DNA of 64,000 nucleotides. Source: Actinomadura sp. K4S16 (lineage in GTDB: Bacteria > Actinomycetota > Actinomycetes > Streptosporangiales > Streptosporangiaceae). The stretch is from positions 930,001-994,000 of the forward strand of contig NZ_BDDE01000010.1 of the NCBI RefSeq assembly GCF_008327685.1, given 5' to 3'. The notes under the pieces were generated by a model, which was not told where the DNA came from, searched no databases, and saw only the letters and a program-made list of their open reading frames with translations. This document shows, piece by piece, positions 36,295 through 45,526 of the stretch (its first letter is position 1; the number at the start of each line of letters is the position of its first letter). The translations under genes were made by a program, and so were the position numbers.

Positions 36295-37367
36295 TGCCGC
36301 CCCCGCTTGCGGGGGCCGCCGCGCGCCGCGCCCTGCTTGAACGGCGGCACCTGCTTCTCGTCGTACCGGTTGTAGGCGTCGACGATGTCGGTGACGAGCT
36401 TGTGCCGCACGACGTCGCGGCTGTCGAGCCGGCAGAAGTCGATGTCGCCGACGCCGTCGAGGATCTCCTGGACGACGCGCAGCCCGCTCATCTGCCCGTT
36501 CGGCAGGTCGACCTGGGTGACGTCGCCGGTCACGACGACCTTCGACCCGAACCCGAGCCGGGTGAGGAACATCTTCATCTGCTCGGGCGAGGTGTTCTGC
36601 GCCTCGTCGAGGATGATGAACGAGTCGTTCAGCGTCCGGCCGCGCATGTAGGCCAGGGGGGCCACCTCGATGGTCCCGGCGGCCATCAGGCGCGGGATCG
36701 AGTCGGGGTCGACCATGTCGTGCAGCGCGTCGTACAGCGGGCGCAGGTACGGGTCGATCTTCTCGTAGAGCGTGCCCGGCAGGAAGCCGAGCCGCTCGCC
36801 CGCCTCGACGGCCGGGCGGGTGAGGATGATCCGGTTGACCTGCTTGTCCTGCAGCGCGCGGACGGCCTTGGCCATGGCCAGGTACGTCTTGCCGGTGCCC
36901 GCGGGGCCGATGCCGAACACGATCGTGTGCTTGTCGATCGCGTCGATGTACCGCCGCTGGTTCAGCGTCTTCGGGCGGATGGTCCGGCCACGGCTGGACA
37001 GCACGTCCAGGGTGAGGACCTCCGCCGGACGCGCGCCGCTCTCGCCGCGCAGCATCGCCAGGCTGCGCTCGACGGCGTCGGGGGTGAGCTGGGTGCCGCC
37101 CTTCAGCAGTTCGAGCATCTCGGTGAAGAGCCGGGAGACGAGGTCGGTCTCGCCCTCCGGGCCGGTCACGGTGATCTCGTTGCCGCGGACGTGGATGTCG
37201 ATGTCGGCGCCGAAACCGTGCTCGATCGCGTGGAGCAGCTCGTCGCGGGAGCCCAGCAGGCTCACCATCGAATGCTCGTCCGGCACCACGATCTTGATCT
37301 GCGAGCGCGAGCCTGTCCGGTCGTCGCGCCCCGTGCGGGTTGCCCTCGCGTGAGTTGATTCGACCAT
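36291..37367 (-). CDS. phoH: PhoH-like ATPase
   Basis: 358 residues. A KH-like N-terminal domain precedes the PhoH P-loop ATPase with Walker [28 protein letters not shown] and Walker [16 protein letters not shown]. PhoH/YbeZ works with YbeY in RNA metabolism, and the operon phoH-ybeY-CNNM here follows the usual order. ATG at 37367 ([16 protein letters not shown]) is chosen as nearest to the family start; in-frame starts up to 37457 are possible. The C-terminus is Arg/Gly-rich (GGPRKRGRQ). Confidence 0.93.
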   Translation of the reverse strand: MVESTHARATRTGRDDRTGSRSQIKIVVPDEHSMVSLLGSRDELLHAIEHGFGADIDIHVRGNEITVTGPEGETDLVSRLFTEMLELLKGGTQLTPDAVERSLAMLRGESGARPAEVLTLDVLSSRGRTIRPKTLNQRRYIDAIDKHTIVFGIGPAGTGKTYLAMAKAVRALQDKQVNRIILTRPAVEAGERLGFLPGTLYEKIDPYLRPLYDALHDMVDPDSIPRLMAAGTIEVAPLAYMRGRTLNDSFIILDEAQNTSPEQMKMFLTRLGFGSKVVVTGDVTQVDLPNGQMSGLRVVQEILDGVGDIDFCRLDSRDVVRHKLVTDIVDAYNRYDEKQVPPFKQGAARGGPRKRGRQ

Positions 37368-37490
37368 CAGCCGGGCCTTGCGGCCTATCGGACCTGCCTT
37401 CTGTCTGCTCCGGGTGTCCTGGTGTACCGGTTCCATCGTACTGGCGACCCCCGACACACCGCCGCCGCATTTTCCGCGCGGCGGGCGGGC

Positions 37491-37835
37491 TCAGCCGGGC
37501 GGCCAGTTCAGGCCGCGCCCGCCCAGCACGTGGGCGTGCACGTGAAACACCGTCTGCCCCGCCTGGGGGCCGGTGTTGAACACGACCCGGTAGCCGGTCT
37601 CGGCGATGCCCTCGTCGGCCGCGACCTGGTGGGCCTCGCGCACCAGCTCGGCGAGCAGCTCGGCGTCGGCTCCGGCCAGCTCGGCGGCCGTGGAGTGGTG
37701 GTCGCGCGGGATGACCAGCACGTGCGTCGGCGCCTGCGGGTTGATGTCGCGGAACGCCACCGTCCCCGCCGACTCGCGGACGATCGTGGCGGGCACGTCC
37801 CCGGAAACGATCTTGCAGAACAGGCAGTCGGTCAT
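37491..37835 (-). CDS. HIT domain protein (histidine triad, HinT-like)
   Basis: 114 residues, typical of HinT nucleoside phosphoramidase/AMP-lysine hydrolases. An N-terminal [16 protein letters not shown] with two cysteines is followed by [11 protein letters not shown] and the triad [10 protein letters not shown] (H98, H100, H102). ATG 37835 matches the family start and has GGGGAG about 8 nt upstream. It lies 123 bp upstream of phoH, same strand. Confidence 0.93.
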   Translation of the reverse strand: MTDCLFCKIVSGDVPATIVRESAGTVAFRDINPQAPTHVLVIPRDHHSTAAELAGADAELLAELVREAHQVAADEGIAETGYRVVFNTGPQAGQTVFHVHAHVLGGRGLNWPPG

Positions 37836-38115
37836 CTGTCTCCCCTCGCGGGCGGTCGCGGACCGCCCGGAAATCCTATCGGGACCGGCGGAGCCGTGGA
37901 TCACGGCCGCCCGTGGCGGATAGGGTTTCGTCAATCGACTCCCTGTAGCCGTCGGCATTTCGACCGGCCACTGGCTAAGGTTGTCAGCTCAAGGCGTAAC
38001 CCCCCGGTTCGCAAGGCGTCGCGACGCATCTCGCCCCGGCGGGAACGCCCGGTACATGCCGGCCGGACGCGATCGTCCGAATGGACGGCGGGGGGCCGGC
38101 AAAGGCGGCGGATAG

Positions 38116-38724
38116 GTGACCGAGGCAAACCAGGACATGCCCTTTCGTAAACCGAACGACGAGGGTGCGCGTCCCACTGACGTGACCGAGACCCTCGTGG
38201 CCAGGGGCACGGCGGGCGTGGTGGCCGCCGCCTGGGACGCCGATCAGGCGGTGACCGCCCTCTACAGCGCCAACTACCGTTCGCTGGTGCGCCTGGCGGC
38301 CATGCTCGTCCGGGACGCGGGGACGGCCGAGGAGGTCGTGCAGGACGCGTTCGTCGCGATGCACGGCGGCTGGCGCCGGCTGCGCGACCCGGACAAGGCC
38401 CTGTCGTACCTGCGGCAGTCGGTGGTCAACCGGTCGCGATCGGTGCTCCGGCACCGCGCCGTCGTCGAGAAGTACGCCCCCAAGGGGCTGCCCGACGCGC
38501 CGAGCGCGGAAGCCGGGGCCATCGGGGAGCTGGAACGCTCGGCGGTGATCGACGCGCTGTCCCGGCTCCCCGCCCGCCAGCGGGAGGCGCTCGTCCTTCG
38601 CTACTACGCCGATCTGTCCGAAGCGGAGATCGCCAACGCGATGGGCATCTCCCGCGGCGCCGTGAAGAGTCATACGGCGCGCGGCATGACCGCGCTACGC
38701 AACGTCCTGGAGCAGTTCTCATGA
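38116..38724 (+). CDS. ECF sigma factor, SigE group
   Basis: 202 residues. Region 2 (about 53-115: NYRSLVRLAAMLVRDAGTAEEVVQDAFVAMHGGW) and region 4 (about 145-198: LPARQREALVLRYYADLSEAEIANAMGISRGAVKSHTARGM) are complete. An N-terminal extension of about 45 residues precedes region 2. The following gene overlaps by 4 bp and encodes a single-span membrane protein in the place where an anti-sigma factor is expected. GTG at 38116; ribosome site weak. The 280-bp region upstream, shared with the divergent HIT gene, shows no other gene. Confidence 0.9.
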   Translation: MTEANQDMPFRKPNDEGARPTDVTETLVARGTAGVVAAAWDADQAVTALYSANYRSLVRLAAMLVRDAGTAEEVVQDAFVAMHGGWRRLRDPDKALSYLRQSVVNRSRSVLRHRAVVEKYAPKGLPDAPSAEAGAIGELERSAVIDALSRLPARQREALVLRYYADLSEAEIANAMGISRGAVKSHTARGMTALRNVLEQFS

Positions 38725-39407
38725 CCACCGACCCCCACGACGAGCACGGCGAGATCCTCCGCCGCGCCCTGCACGCGGAGGCGGACTCGGTCAACCCCGC
38801 GGGCGACGGCCTGGAGCGCATCCGGGCCCGCATCGCCGACGGCCACGGCCGCCGGTTCGGTCTCGGACGCTTCGGCCCGGCGCGCTTCGGGTTCGACCGG
38901 TTCACCGTGAACTGGGCCCGGCCCGTCCTCGCCGTGGCCGCCGCCGTGCTGATCGCCGGGCTGGGCGTGACGGCGCCCCGGACGATCGACCTGATCCAGC
39001 AGTCGGTCGGCAACAGCAGCCGGTCCGGCCACGAGGGCGGCGACGCCGCCGGCGACCGCACCGGACAGGGCGACGACCCCCAGTTCCCCGACCCCTCGTC
39101 GCCGGGGAGCAGCCAGTCCGGCGAGCCGAGCAGCTCGGAGGCGCCGACGAGCAGTTCCTCGCCGGGGCTCTCGTCCTGCCGCATACCCTCGCCGGGCGCC
39201 TCGGCCAGCGCGTCCTCCACGCCGACCCCGGCGACCACGCCGTGCCCGAGCGAGACGCCGACGCAGACGACGCCGGCCACGCCCTCCTCGCCGCCCGCCC
39301 CGACCACGCCCGAGCCGTCGAGCAAGCCGACCGAGCAGCCGACGCCGCCGGCCGAGACGAGCGAGCCCGCGAGCGTCACCGAGCAGGGCGCGTCGACGAC
39401 GCCCTGA
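38721..39407 (+). CDS. Single-span membrane protein with Pro/Ser/Thr tail, putative sigma-factor partner
   Basis: 228 residues. Cytoplasmic part 1-65 (GEILRRALHAEADSVNPAGDGLERIRARIADG resembles the start of actinobacterial anti-sigma-like partners), one helix at about 66-84, then about 130 residues almost only Pro, Ser, Thr, Glu and Gly, presumably outside the membrane or spanning the wall. ATG overlaps the sigma stop (ATGA). No zinc HxxxCxxC anti-sigma motif is present, so the anti-sigma role is an inference from position. Confidence 0.75.
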   Translation: MTTDPHDEHGEILRRALHAEADSVNPAGDGLERIRARIADGHGRRFGLGRFGPARFGFDRFTVNWARPVLAVAAAVLIAGLGVTAPRTIDLIQQSVGNSSRSGHEGGDAAGDRTGQGDDPQFPDPSSPGSSQSGEPSSSEAPTSSSSPGLSSCRIPSPGASASASSTPTPATTPCPSETPTQTTPATPSSPPAPTTPEPSSKPTEQPTPPAETSEPASVTEQGASTTP

Positions 39408-39417
39408 CCGGCGGGCG

Positions 39418-40149
39418 CTACCAGCGGCCGGTGGCGGCCAGCAGGACGCTCGCCGCCGCGACGCCCGCCGTCGAGGTGCGCAGCACGGTCGGGCCGAGCC
39501 GCGTTGGGCGACCGCCCGCGGCGCGGAAGCGCTCCAGCTCGTCCTCGCTGATCCCGCCCTCGGGGCCGACCACGAGGATGATCTCGCCCTCCGCGGGCGG
39601 CTCCACGGCGCTCAGCGGCGCCTCGGCCTCCTCGTGCAGGACCAGGGCGAGGGCCGCGGCGGAGATCCGCTCGGCGACGTCCTCGGTGGAGGCCAGCTCC
39701 GGCATCGCCGGCAGCCTGCCGCGCCGGGCCTGCTTGCCGGCCTCGCGGGCGGTCGCGCGCCAGCGCCCGAGGGCCTTGTCGCGGCGCTCCGGGCGCCAGC
39801 GGGTGACGCACCGGGACGCCGACCACGGGACGATCTCGTCCACGCCGACCTCGGTCATGGTCTCGACCGCGAGCTCGCCCCGGTCGCCCTTCGGGAGGGC
39901 CTGCACGACCACCAGACGGGGCGAGGGCGGCGGCTCCCGGTGCCGGGCCAGCACGTCGAGCGTGAGGGTCGCCCGGTCGGCGGCGGTGACGACGCACTCG
40001 GCCAGCAGGCCCTCGCCGTCGGTCAGGTCGACCCGCTCCCCCGGCCGCAGCCGCCGCACGGCCGCCGCGTGCCGCCCTTCGGGGCCGTCCAGCAGCACGC
40101 TGTCGCGCTGAAGCGCGTCCGTCCCGGCGAGGAAGACCGGCGGGCTCAT
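39418..40149 (-). CDS. rsmE: 16S rRNA (uracil-1498-N3)-methyltransferase
   Basis: 243 residues. N-terminal PUA-like domain and C-terminal SPOUT fold with the SAM-binding knot ILVVGPEGGISEDELERF and LGPTVLRTSTAGVAAASVLLA. RsmE methylates U1498 in the 30S decoding region. It lies downstream of dnaJ on the same strand, 160 bp away, the usual actinobacterial order hrcA-dnaJ-rsmE. It runs convergent to the sigma partner gene. Confidence 0.95.
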   Translation of the reverse strand: MSPPVFLAGTDALQRDSVLLDGPEGRHAAAVRRLRPGERVDLTDGEGLLAECVVTAADRATLTLDVLARHREPPPSPRLVVVQALPKGDRGELAVETMTEVGVDEIVPWSASRCVTRWRPERRDKALGRWRATAREAGKQARRGRLPAMPELASTEDVAERISAAALALVLHEEAEAPLSAVEPPAEGEIILVVGPEGGISEDELERFRAAGGRPTRLGPTVLRTSTAGVAAASVLLAATGRW

Positions 40150-40309
40150 CCGAGCCGCCCGCGGCGCGCGGGCGCCCGGTCAGCTGAACACATCGCTGCT
40201 CCCCACGAGGCCGTCCCCCGCACCCGGTTCCGATCCGCTCGTACGGGGGCCTGCCGCCATGCTCTTAGTCGCCGCGGCGGCCTTCCTGGTAGGCCGCCGC
40301 CACCGCGCT

Positions 40310-41443
40310 TCAGTGCTGGTTGAAGACGTCCTTGAGACGGGAGAACACGCCGCGCTGCCCGGGGGCGAACCTGCCGGGCGGGCGCTCCTCGCCGCGCAGC
40401 ACCGCGAGCCGCCGCAGCAGCTCCTCCTGCTCCTCGTCGAGCCGGTTCGGCGTCTCCACGTTGACGTGGATCATCAGATCGCCGCGGCCGCTCTCGTTGA
40501 GATGCCGGACGCCCCGGTTGTAGAGCGTGATGACCTGCCCCGACTGCGTGCCGGGCTTGATGTCGACGCTCTCGGCCGCGTCCAGCGTCTCGATCGTGAC
40601 GCTGGTGCCGAGCGCCGCCGCCGTCATCGGGATCTCGACCGTGCAGTGCAGGTCGTCGCCCTCGCGCTCGAAGATGGGGTGCGGCTTCTCGACGATCTCC
40701 AGGAACAGGTCGCCGGGCGGGCCGCCGCCCGGGCCGACCTCGCCCTCGCCGGCGAGCTGGATGTGGATGCCGTTCTCCACCCCGGCCGGGATCTTCACCT
40801 TGACGGTGCGGCGGGTCCGGACCCGGCCGTCGCCGGAGCACTCGGTGCACGGGTTGCGGATCACCGAGCCGAAGCCGCCGCACGCCGGGCACGGCCGGGC
40901 CGTCATGACCTGGCCGAGGAACGAGCGCTGGACCTGCTGGACCTCGCCGCGGCCGTGGCACGTCTCGCAGGTCTCCGGGTGGGTGCCGGGCGCGCAGCCC
41001 GACCCCTCGCAGGTCGTGCAGGCGACCGCGGTGTCGATGGAGAGCTCCCGCGTCGTGCCGAACGCGGTCTCGGCGAGGTCGAGCTCGACCCGCAGCGTCG
41101 CGTTGCGGCCGCGCCGCGCGCGCGAGCGCGGGCCCCGCGAGGTCGCGGTGCCGAAGAAGGCGTCCATGATGTCGCTGAACGGGAACCCGGCGCCGCCGAA
41201 CCCGCCGGCGCCCGCGCCCCCGGCGGACGCGAAGGGGTCCGCGCCGAGGTCGTACATCTCGCGCTTCTTGGGGTCGGAGAGCACCTCGTAGGCCTGGGTG
41301 ATCTCCTTGAACCGCTCCTGGGTCTCCGGATCCGGGTTGACGTCCGGGTGGAGCTCCCGCGCGAGCCGGCGGTAGGCCTTCTTGACCTCGTCGGCGCTGG
41401 CGTCCCGCCGGACGCCCAGGGTCGCGTAGTAGTCGTTCGCCAC
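40310..41443 (-). CDS. dnaJ: Chaperone DnaJ (DnaJ2 type)
   Basis: 377 residues. J domain with HPD ([16 protein letters not shown]), short Gly/Phe region, zinc domain with four CxxCxGxG-like repeats ([32 protein letters not shown]) and the C-terminal substrate domain. It stimulates DnaK in protein refolding. The GTG start directly abuts the hrcA stop codon, so the pair is co-transcribed and repressed together by HrcA through the CIRCE site upstream. Confidence 0.96.
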   Translation of the reverse strand: MANDYYATLGVRRDASADEVKKAYRRLARELHPDVNPDPETQERFKEITQAYEVLSDPKKREMYDLGADPFASAGGAGAGGFGGAGFPFSDIMDAFFGTATSRGPRSRARRGRNATLRVELDLAETAFGTTRELSIDTAVACTTCEGSGCAPGTHPETCETCHGRGEVQQVQRSFLGQVMTARPCPACGGFGSVIRNPCTECSGDGRVRTRRTVKVKIPAGVENGIHIQLAGEGEVGPGGGPPGDLFLEIVEKPHPIFEREGDDLHCTVEIPMTAAALGTSVTIETLDAAESVDIKPGTQSGQVITLYNRGVRHLNESGRGDLMIHVNVETPNRLDEEQEELLRRLAVLRGEERPPGRFAPGQRGVFSRLKDVFNQH

Positions 41444-42454
41444 TTACGACCCCGCCAGGATCTGTCCCACGTAGCGTGCCACTGCCCGTACCGCTCCCAT
41501 CGTGCTGGGGTAATCCATGCGTGTCGGCCCGAGCACTCCCAGCCGGGCCAGAGTGAGGTCGCCCACCCCGTAGTCGGCGGCGACGACCGAGGTCGACTTC
41601 AGCCCCTGGTCGGGGTTCTCGGTGCCGATCCGCACCGTAACTGTAGAGGAGTCGCCGGTCTCGCCGAGCAACCGCATGAGGACCACCTGCTCCTCCAGCG
41701 CCACCAGGACGTCCCGCAGGCTCTGCGAGAAGTCCACGGCGGCGAGGTTGGCCGCCCCGGCGAAGACGATCTTCTCCTCGTGCTTCTCGACGAGCGTCTC
41801 CAGCAGCACCGACAGCACCGCCGCCGCCACCGGCCGGTCGTCCGGGCCCACCTTGTCGGGCAGGTCCGCCACCGCGGCCGGGACCTCGCCGAAGCCGAGC
41901 CCGTCCAGGCACGTGTTGAGCAACGCCCGCAGGTGCCCGATCGATTCCTCGGAGATCGGCCCCGTCTCGATGACGCGCTGCTCCACCCGCCCGGTGTTGG
42001 TGATCAGGACGAGCAGCAGCCGCCCCTCCGCCACCGGGACCAGTTCCACGTGCCGCACCGCCGAGCGGGTCAGCGACGGGTACTGCACCACCGCGACCTG
42101 CCGGGTCAGCTGCGCGAGCAGCCGCACCGTGCGGCCCACGACGTCGTCGAGGTCGTACGCCCCGGACAGGAACGTCTCGATGGCGCGGCGCTCGGCGACC
42201 GACAGCGGCTTGATCGTGGAAAGCCGGTCGACGAACAGCCGGTACCCCTTGTCGGTGGGGGCCCGCCCGGCGCTGGTGTGGGGCTGGGCGATGTAGCCCT
42301 GCTCCTCCAGCACCGCCATGTCGTTGCGGATGGTCGCGGGCGAGACGCCGAGGTTGTGCCGGTCGGCCAGCGCCTTGGACCCCACCGGTTCGTTGGTGGA
42401 GACGTAGTCCTCGACGATGGCGCGCAGGACCGCTAGTTTCCGGTCGTCCAGCAC
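41444..42454 (-). CDS. hrcA: Heat-inducible transcription repressor HrcA
   Basis: 336 residues. N-terminal winged helix ([41 protein letters not shown], then [15 protein letters not shown]) followed by the GAF-like HrcA domain. It represses heat-shock genes by binding CIRCE and depends on GroEL for folding. GTG at 42454 with a near-perfect GGAGGTGA ribosome site. CIRCE lies about 35 bp upstream, giving autoregulation. Confidence 0.96.
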   Translation of the reverse strand: MLDDRKLAVLRAIVEDYVSTNEPVGSKALADRHNLGVSPATIRNDMAVLEEQGYIAQPHTSAGRAPTDKGYRLFVDRLSTIKPLSVAERRAIETFLSGAYDLDDVVGRTVRLLAQLTRQVAVVQYPSLTRSAVRHVELVPVAEGRLLLVLITNTGRVEQRVIETGPISEESIGHLRALLNTCLDGLGFGEVPAAVADLPDKVGPDDRPVAAAVLSVLLETLVEKHEEKIVFAGAANLAAVDFSQSLRDVLVALEEQVVLMRLLGETGDSSTVTVRIGTENPDQGLKSTSVVAADYGVGDLTLARLGVLGPTRMDYPSTMGAVRAVARYVGQILAGS

Positions 42455-42488
42455 GTGGTCACCTCCTTCGTCCGGCCGGGCCGTGCTC

Positions 42489-42515
42489 CTGGCACTCCTT
42501 GCTTTCGAGTGCCAA
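42489..42515. promoter_or_regulatory. CIRCE operator
   Basis: TGGCACTC, 9 nt, GAGTGCCA at 42490-42514, extended by one further pair-like position each side: the classical CIRCE inverted repeat (TTAGCACTC-N9-GAGTGCTAA) with two substituted positions kept symmetrical (G and C for A and T). It lies between hrcA and the divergent DUF3097 gene and controls hrcA-dnaJ; whether it also affects the other side is unknown. Confidence 0.92.
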
Positions 42516-42658
42516 GTCTACGGCCCGGAAGGCTCGGCTGGAGCGCCCCCGCACTCTCCGCATGGCTGCGTGATCCTATCCGGCCCCGGAACGGACGCCA
42601 CGCCGAGGAAAGCGGGCCGCCCGGGCACGCGCCTCCCGGCGGGTTAATGTGCGGACCT

Positions 42659-43471
42659 GTGCGGAGTAAGAAGTACGGAAACGACGTGCTGGCGGGCGAC
42701 TGGCGCAAGCCGCGCAAGGGGCAGATCCCGGAGGTGCCCGCCGAGCCGGGCCTCGTCGCCGAGGACCCCGACAGCGGTTTCTGCGGCGCCGTGGTCGGCT
42801 GCGACAAGTTCGGGGTCACCCTGGAGGACCGGTTCGGCAAGCGCCGGGTCTTCCCGCTGACCAAGTCCGGGTTCCTCATCGACGGCAAGCCCGTCACCCT
42901 CGTCCGGCCGAGCGCCGCGCCGAGGGGCCCGGCGCGGTCCGCCTCCGGCTCGATCGCCGTCCAGGGCCTGCGGGCGCAGGTCGCCAAGGAGAGCCGCATC
43001 TACGTGGAGGGCGTCCACGACGCCGAGCTGGTCGAGAAGATCTGGGGCCACGACCTGCGCGTCGAGGGCGTCGTCGTCGAGTACCTCGAAGGCGTCGACG
43101 ACCTGCCCGCCATCGTCGAGGAGTTCGAACCCGGCGAGGACCGGCGCCTCGGCGTCCTGGTCGACCACCTCGTGGAGGGCTCCAAGGAGTCCCGGATCGC
43201 CGCCCAGGTCACCTCGCCGTACGTCCTCGTCACCGGCCACCCCTTCATCGACATCTGGGAGGCCGTCAAGCCCGCGGCCGTCGGCATCCGCGCCTGGCCC
43301 CGCATCCCCCGAGGCATCCCCTGGAAGGAGGGCGTGGTCGCCGAACTCGGCTGGGGCGACGACACGGGCGCCGCCTGGAAACGCATCCTCAACTCGGTGA
43401 ACACCTACACCGACCTGGAACCAGCCCTACTAGGCCGCGTAGAAGAACTGATCGACTTTGTCACTGTGTAG
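42659..43471 (+). CDS. DUF3097 family protein
   Basis: 270 residues: RSKKYGNDVLAGDWRKPRKG, GFCGAVVGCDKFGVTLEDRFGKRRVFPL, then a TOPRIM-like half with IYVEGVHDAELVEKIWGHDLR, GVVVEYLEGVDDL, LGVLVDHLVEGSKESRIA and GHPFIDIWEAVKP. The IYVEG and LVDH motifs resemble acidic metal-binding sites of TOPRIM nucleases or primases, which is inference. GTG at 42659 is preferred (family-like start, TAATGT box 8 nt upstream, leaderless); ATG at 42647 is an alternative. It is divergent from hrcA across the CIRCE site. Confidence 0.85.
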   Translation: MRSKKYGNDVLAGDWRKPRKGQIPEVPAEPGLVAEDPDSGFCGAVVGCDKFGVTLEDRFGKRRVFPLTKSGFLIDGKPVTLVRPSAAPRGPARSASGSIAVQGLRAQVAKESRIYVEGVHDAELVEKIWGHDLRVEGVVVEYLEGVDDLPAIVEEFEPGEDRRLGVLVDHLVEGSKESRIAAQVTSPYVLVTGHPFIDIWEAVKPAAVGIRAWPRIPRGIPWKEGVVAELGWGDDTGAAWKRILNSVNTYTDLEPALLGRVEELIDFVTV

Positions 43472-43473
43472 AC

Positions 43474-43668
43474 CCAGGGGGGCGACCCCCTGGAACCCCC
43501 GTCACGACGCAGGCGATCCTCACGCCGCCGTTGCGGCCTGTCGTGCCCGTGACGACGTGTGAGGCGTCGCTGCGGTCGCCTGCGTCGGCGGGCATGCGCG
43601 TTGCGCTCGCTGCACTCGCTCCACGCGCCTGCCCGCACTGTGTCTTCCCAGGGGGGCGACCCCCTGGG
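43474..43668. repeat. Highly structured convergent intergenic region between two identical GCGA-loop hairpins
   Basis: Two copies of stem CCAGGGGG/CCCCCTGG with a GCGA loop (43474-43493 and 43647-43668) lie directly after the stops of DUF3097 and hemW. Between them are nested pairs: GACGCAGGCGA (43506-43516) with TCGCCTGCGTC (43576-43586); CCTCAC (43518-43523) with GTGAGG (43559-43564); enclosed hairpins GCCGC/GCGGC (43524-43537) and GTCGT/ACGAC (43540-43556). A 14-bp stem with one mismatch pairs 43588-43601 with 43623-43636. No open frame is plausible. The hairpins may terminate both genes; the middle looks like a folded RNA or a mobile palindromic unit. Confidence 0.8.
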
Positions 43669-44877
43669 CTAGCACAGCGCTCGGACTACTGCGTCGGCTA
43701 GGAGGCGGCCCTTGAGGGTGAGGACGGCTCGCCCCTGCTCGTAGGGAGCGGGTTCGATCAGGCCGTCGGCTATCAGGCTGCGGGCGGCCTCGTCGTCCAG
43801 GAGGCGGGTGGGGCAGCCCTGGGCCAGGCGCAGTTCGAGCATGACGCGTTCGATGTGCCGGTCCTCGTCGGTGAGGATCTCCCGGGCGTGGGCGGGGGTG
43901 GTGCCCTCGGCGAGGCGGGCGGCGTAGGCGGCGGGGTGCTTGACGTTCCACCAGCGGGTTCCGCCGACGTGGCTGTGGGCGCCCGGGCCGACGCCCCACC
44001 AGTCGGCGCCCGTCCAGTAGAGCATGTTGTGCCGGCAGGCGGCGCGTGGGTCGGCGGCCCAGTTGGAGATCTCGTACCAGTGCAGGCCGTGGGCGCTGAG
44101 CAGCTCGTCGGCGATCAGGTAGCGGTCGGCCATGGCGTCGTCGTCGGGCGCGGTCAGTTCGCCGCGCCTCACCTGCGCCGCGAGGCGGGTGCCCTCTTCG
44201 ACGATGAGCGCGTAGGCGGACACGTGGTCGGGCTCCGCCGCCAAGGCCGCTTCCAGGGAGCCCCTCCAGTCGTCGTCCGTCTCCCCTGGCGTCCCGTAGA
44301 TGAGGTCGAGGTTGATGTGCTCGAAGCCCGCCTTGCGGGTCCACTCGACGACCTGCGGGACGCGTCCGGGCGTATGCGCGCGTTCCAGGACGGCGAGGAC
44401 GTGCTCGCGCGCACTCTGCATGCCGTACGAGACGCGCGTGAACCCGGCCTCGCGGAGCTTGCCGATGTACGCCTCGTCCACCGACTCGGGGTTGGCCTCG
44501 GTGGTGACCTCCGCCCCTGGGGCCAGGCCGAACTCGGCGTCGATCGCGGCCAGCACGCGGCCCAGGTCGTCCGGCGCTAGGAGGGTCGGGGTACCGCCGC
44601 CGACGAAGACGGTCTCGACGGGCAGGTCCGCCTCCCCGAGGACGCGCCGGGCCATCCGGACCTCGCGGATGGCGGTGTCGGCGTAGGAGTCTCGGCTCGC
44701 CCCAGGCCCCAGCTCCGTCGCCGTGTAGGTGTTGAAGTCGCAGTACCCGCACCGGGTCACGCAGAACGGCACGTGCACGTAGAACGCGAACGGGCGCTCA
44801 CCCAGGCCGTGCAGGGCACTGCGGGGCAGCGCACCGTCTGTCGGTACGGGGTCGCCGTCAGGAAGCGTCGAGGGCAC
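43669..44877 (-). CDS. hemW: Radical SAM heme chaperone HemW
   Basis: 402 residues. Radical SAM cluster motif HVPFCVTRCGYCDF (Cys39, Cys43, Cys46) with the HemW-specific neighbouring residues, GGGTPTLL, the NLDLIYGTPGETDDDW motif and the C-terminal HemN-like domain. HemW inserts heme into client proteins rather than oxidising coproporphyrinogen. GTG at 44877 lies 6 nt after CAGACT, possibly leaderless. Its stop codon touches the GCGA-loop hairpin. Confidence 0.92.
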   Translation of the reverse strand: MPSTLPDGDPVPTDGALPRSALHGLGERPFAFYVHVPFCVTRCGYCDFNTYTATELGPGASRDSYADTAIREVRMARRVLGEADLPVETVFVGGGTPTLLAPDDLGRVLAAIDAEFGLAPGAEVTTEANPESVDEAYIGKLREAGFTRVSYGMQSAREHVLAVLERAHTPGRVPQVVEWTRKAGFEHINLDLIYGTPGETDDDWRGSLEAALAAEPDHVSAYALIVEEGTRLAAQVRRGELTAPDDDAMADRYLIADELLSAHGLHWYEISNWAADPRAACRHNMLYWTGADWWGVGPGAHSHVGGTRWWNVKHPAAYAARLAEGTTPAHAREILTDEDRHIERVMLELRLAQGCPTRLLDDEAARSLIADGLIEPAPYEQGRAVLTLKGRLLADAVVRALC

Positions 44878-44916
44878 CCCTCAAGTCTGCCCCGCTCCGC
44901 CCCCTGCTTCGGCCGC

Positions 44917-45357
44917 TCAGGCCTCCCCGAGCTTGTCGCGGAGCCAGTCGGGGATGTGCTCGTCGGCGCGGGGGAAGCGGTCGAGGTCCTGGACATAGGC
45001 GGACGGGGCCAGCGGCGGGGTGAAGTCGGGCTCGCCGTCGTAGTCGAACTCCGCGCTGAAGTGGCCCGAGCGCTCCACCTGGAGGCGCGCCGTGAACCAG
45101 GCCCCCTTGTCGGACCGGTACATGACGCGGCGCAGCTCGTCCATCTTCCCGACGGCCTGGCCCGGGGGCAGAGCCGTACGGCGTCCTCCGTCCGGGCCCT
45201 CGACCTCGAAGGAGGCGCTGTCGATGCCGACCGTCGCGCGGAACTCGAAGTCGAGCCGCTGCCAGCCCGCGGGGGCGGCGGAACGCAGCGCGCGGACCGC
45301 GCCGTTCACCGTTTCCCGTTCCTTCGCGGAACGCAGAACCTGCTCGGGGTGGGTCAC
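44917..45357 (-). CDS. YezG-like (DUF600) protein
   Basis: 146 residues. The pattern APAGWQRLDFEFRATVGIDSASFEVEGPDG, LRRVMYRSDKGAWFTARLQVERSGHFSAEFDYDGEPDF and IPDWLRDKLGE matches the DUF600/YezG immunity-like family, some of whose members neutralise nuclease toxins in Gram-positive bacteria. No toxin gene is seen next to it, so it may be an orphan immunity protein or serve another role. GTG at 45357. It sits 39 bp upstream of hemW, same strand. Confidence 0.7.
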   Translation of the reverse strand: MTHPEQVLRSAKERETVNGAVRALRSAAPAGWQRLDFEFRATVGIDSASFEVEGPDGGRRTALPPGQAVGKMDELRRVMYRSDKGAWFTARLQVERSGHFSAEFDYDGEPDFTPPLAPSAYVQDLDRFPRADEHIPDWLRDKLGEA

Positions 45358-45526
45358 ACTGCCTCCGCGAGGTCGGCCGGTTCGTTTCGATCAGGCACCG
45401 TACCCGTCCGACCGTACCTCCGTCCGCGCCCGTGCCAAGCAGCCGCCGCCGTGTCGCGGCCGACCGACGGCACTTCGGCCGCCGACCGGCTGAGACACCG
45501 CAACGAATACGGATATTGTCGTCCGG

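Noticed and set aside
40146..41912. 588-codon minus-strand frame through dnaJ and hrcA
   Set aside because: Frame-shifted shadow across two clear genes; no independent signal.
39418..42454. Missing dnaK-grpE as a sign of deletion
   Set aside because: hrcA-dnaJ2-rsmE without dnaK is the normal arrangement in actinobacteria, where dnaK-grpE-dnaJ1 lies elsewhere.
42455..42646. N-terminal extension of the DUF3097 frame upstream to 42455
   Set aside because: The extension overlaps the CIRCE operator and hrcA promoter region, has no family similarity, and the leaderless box at 42646-42651 supports a later start.
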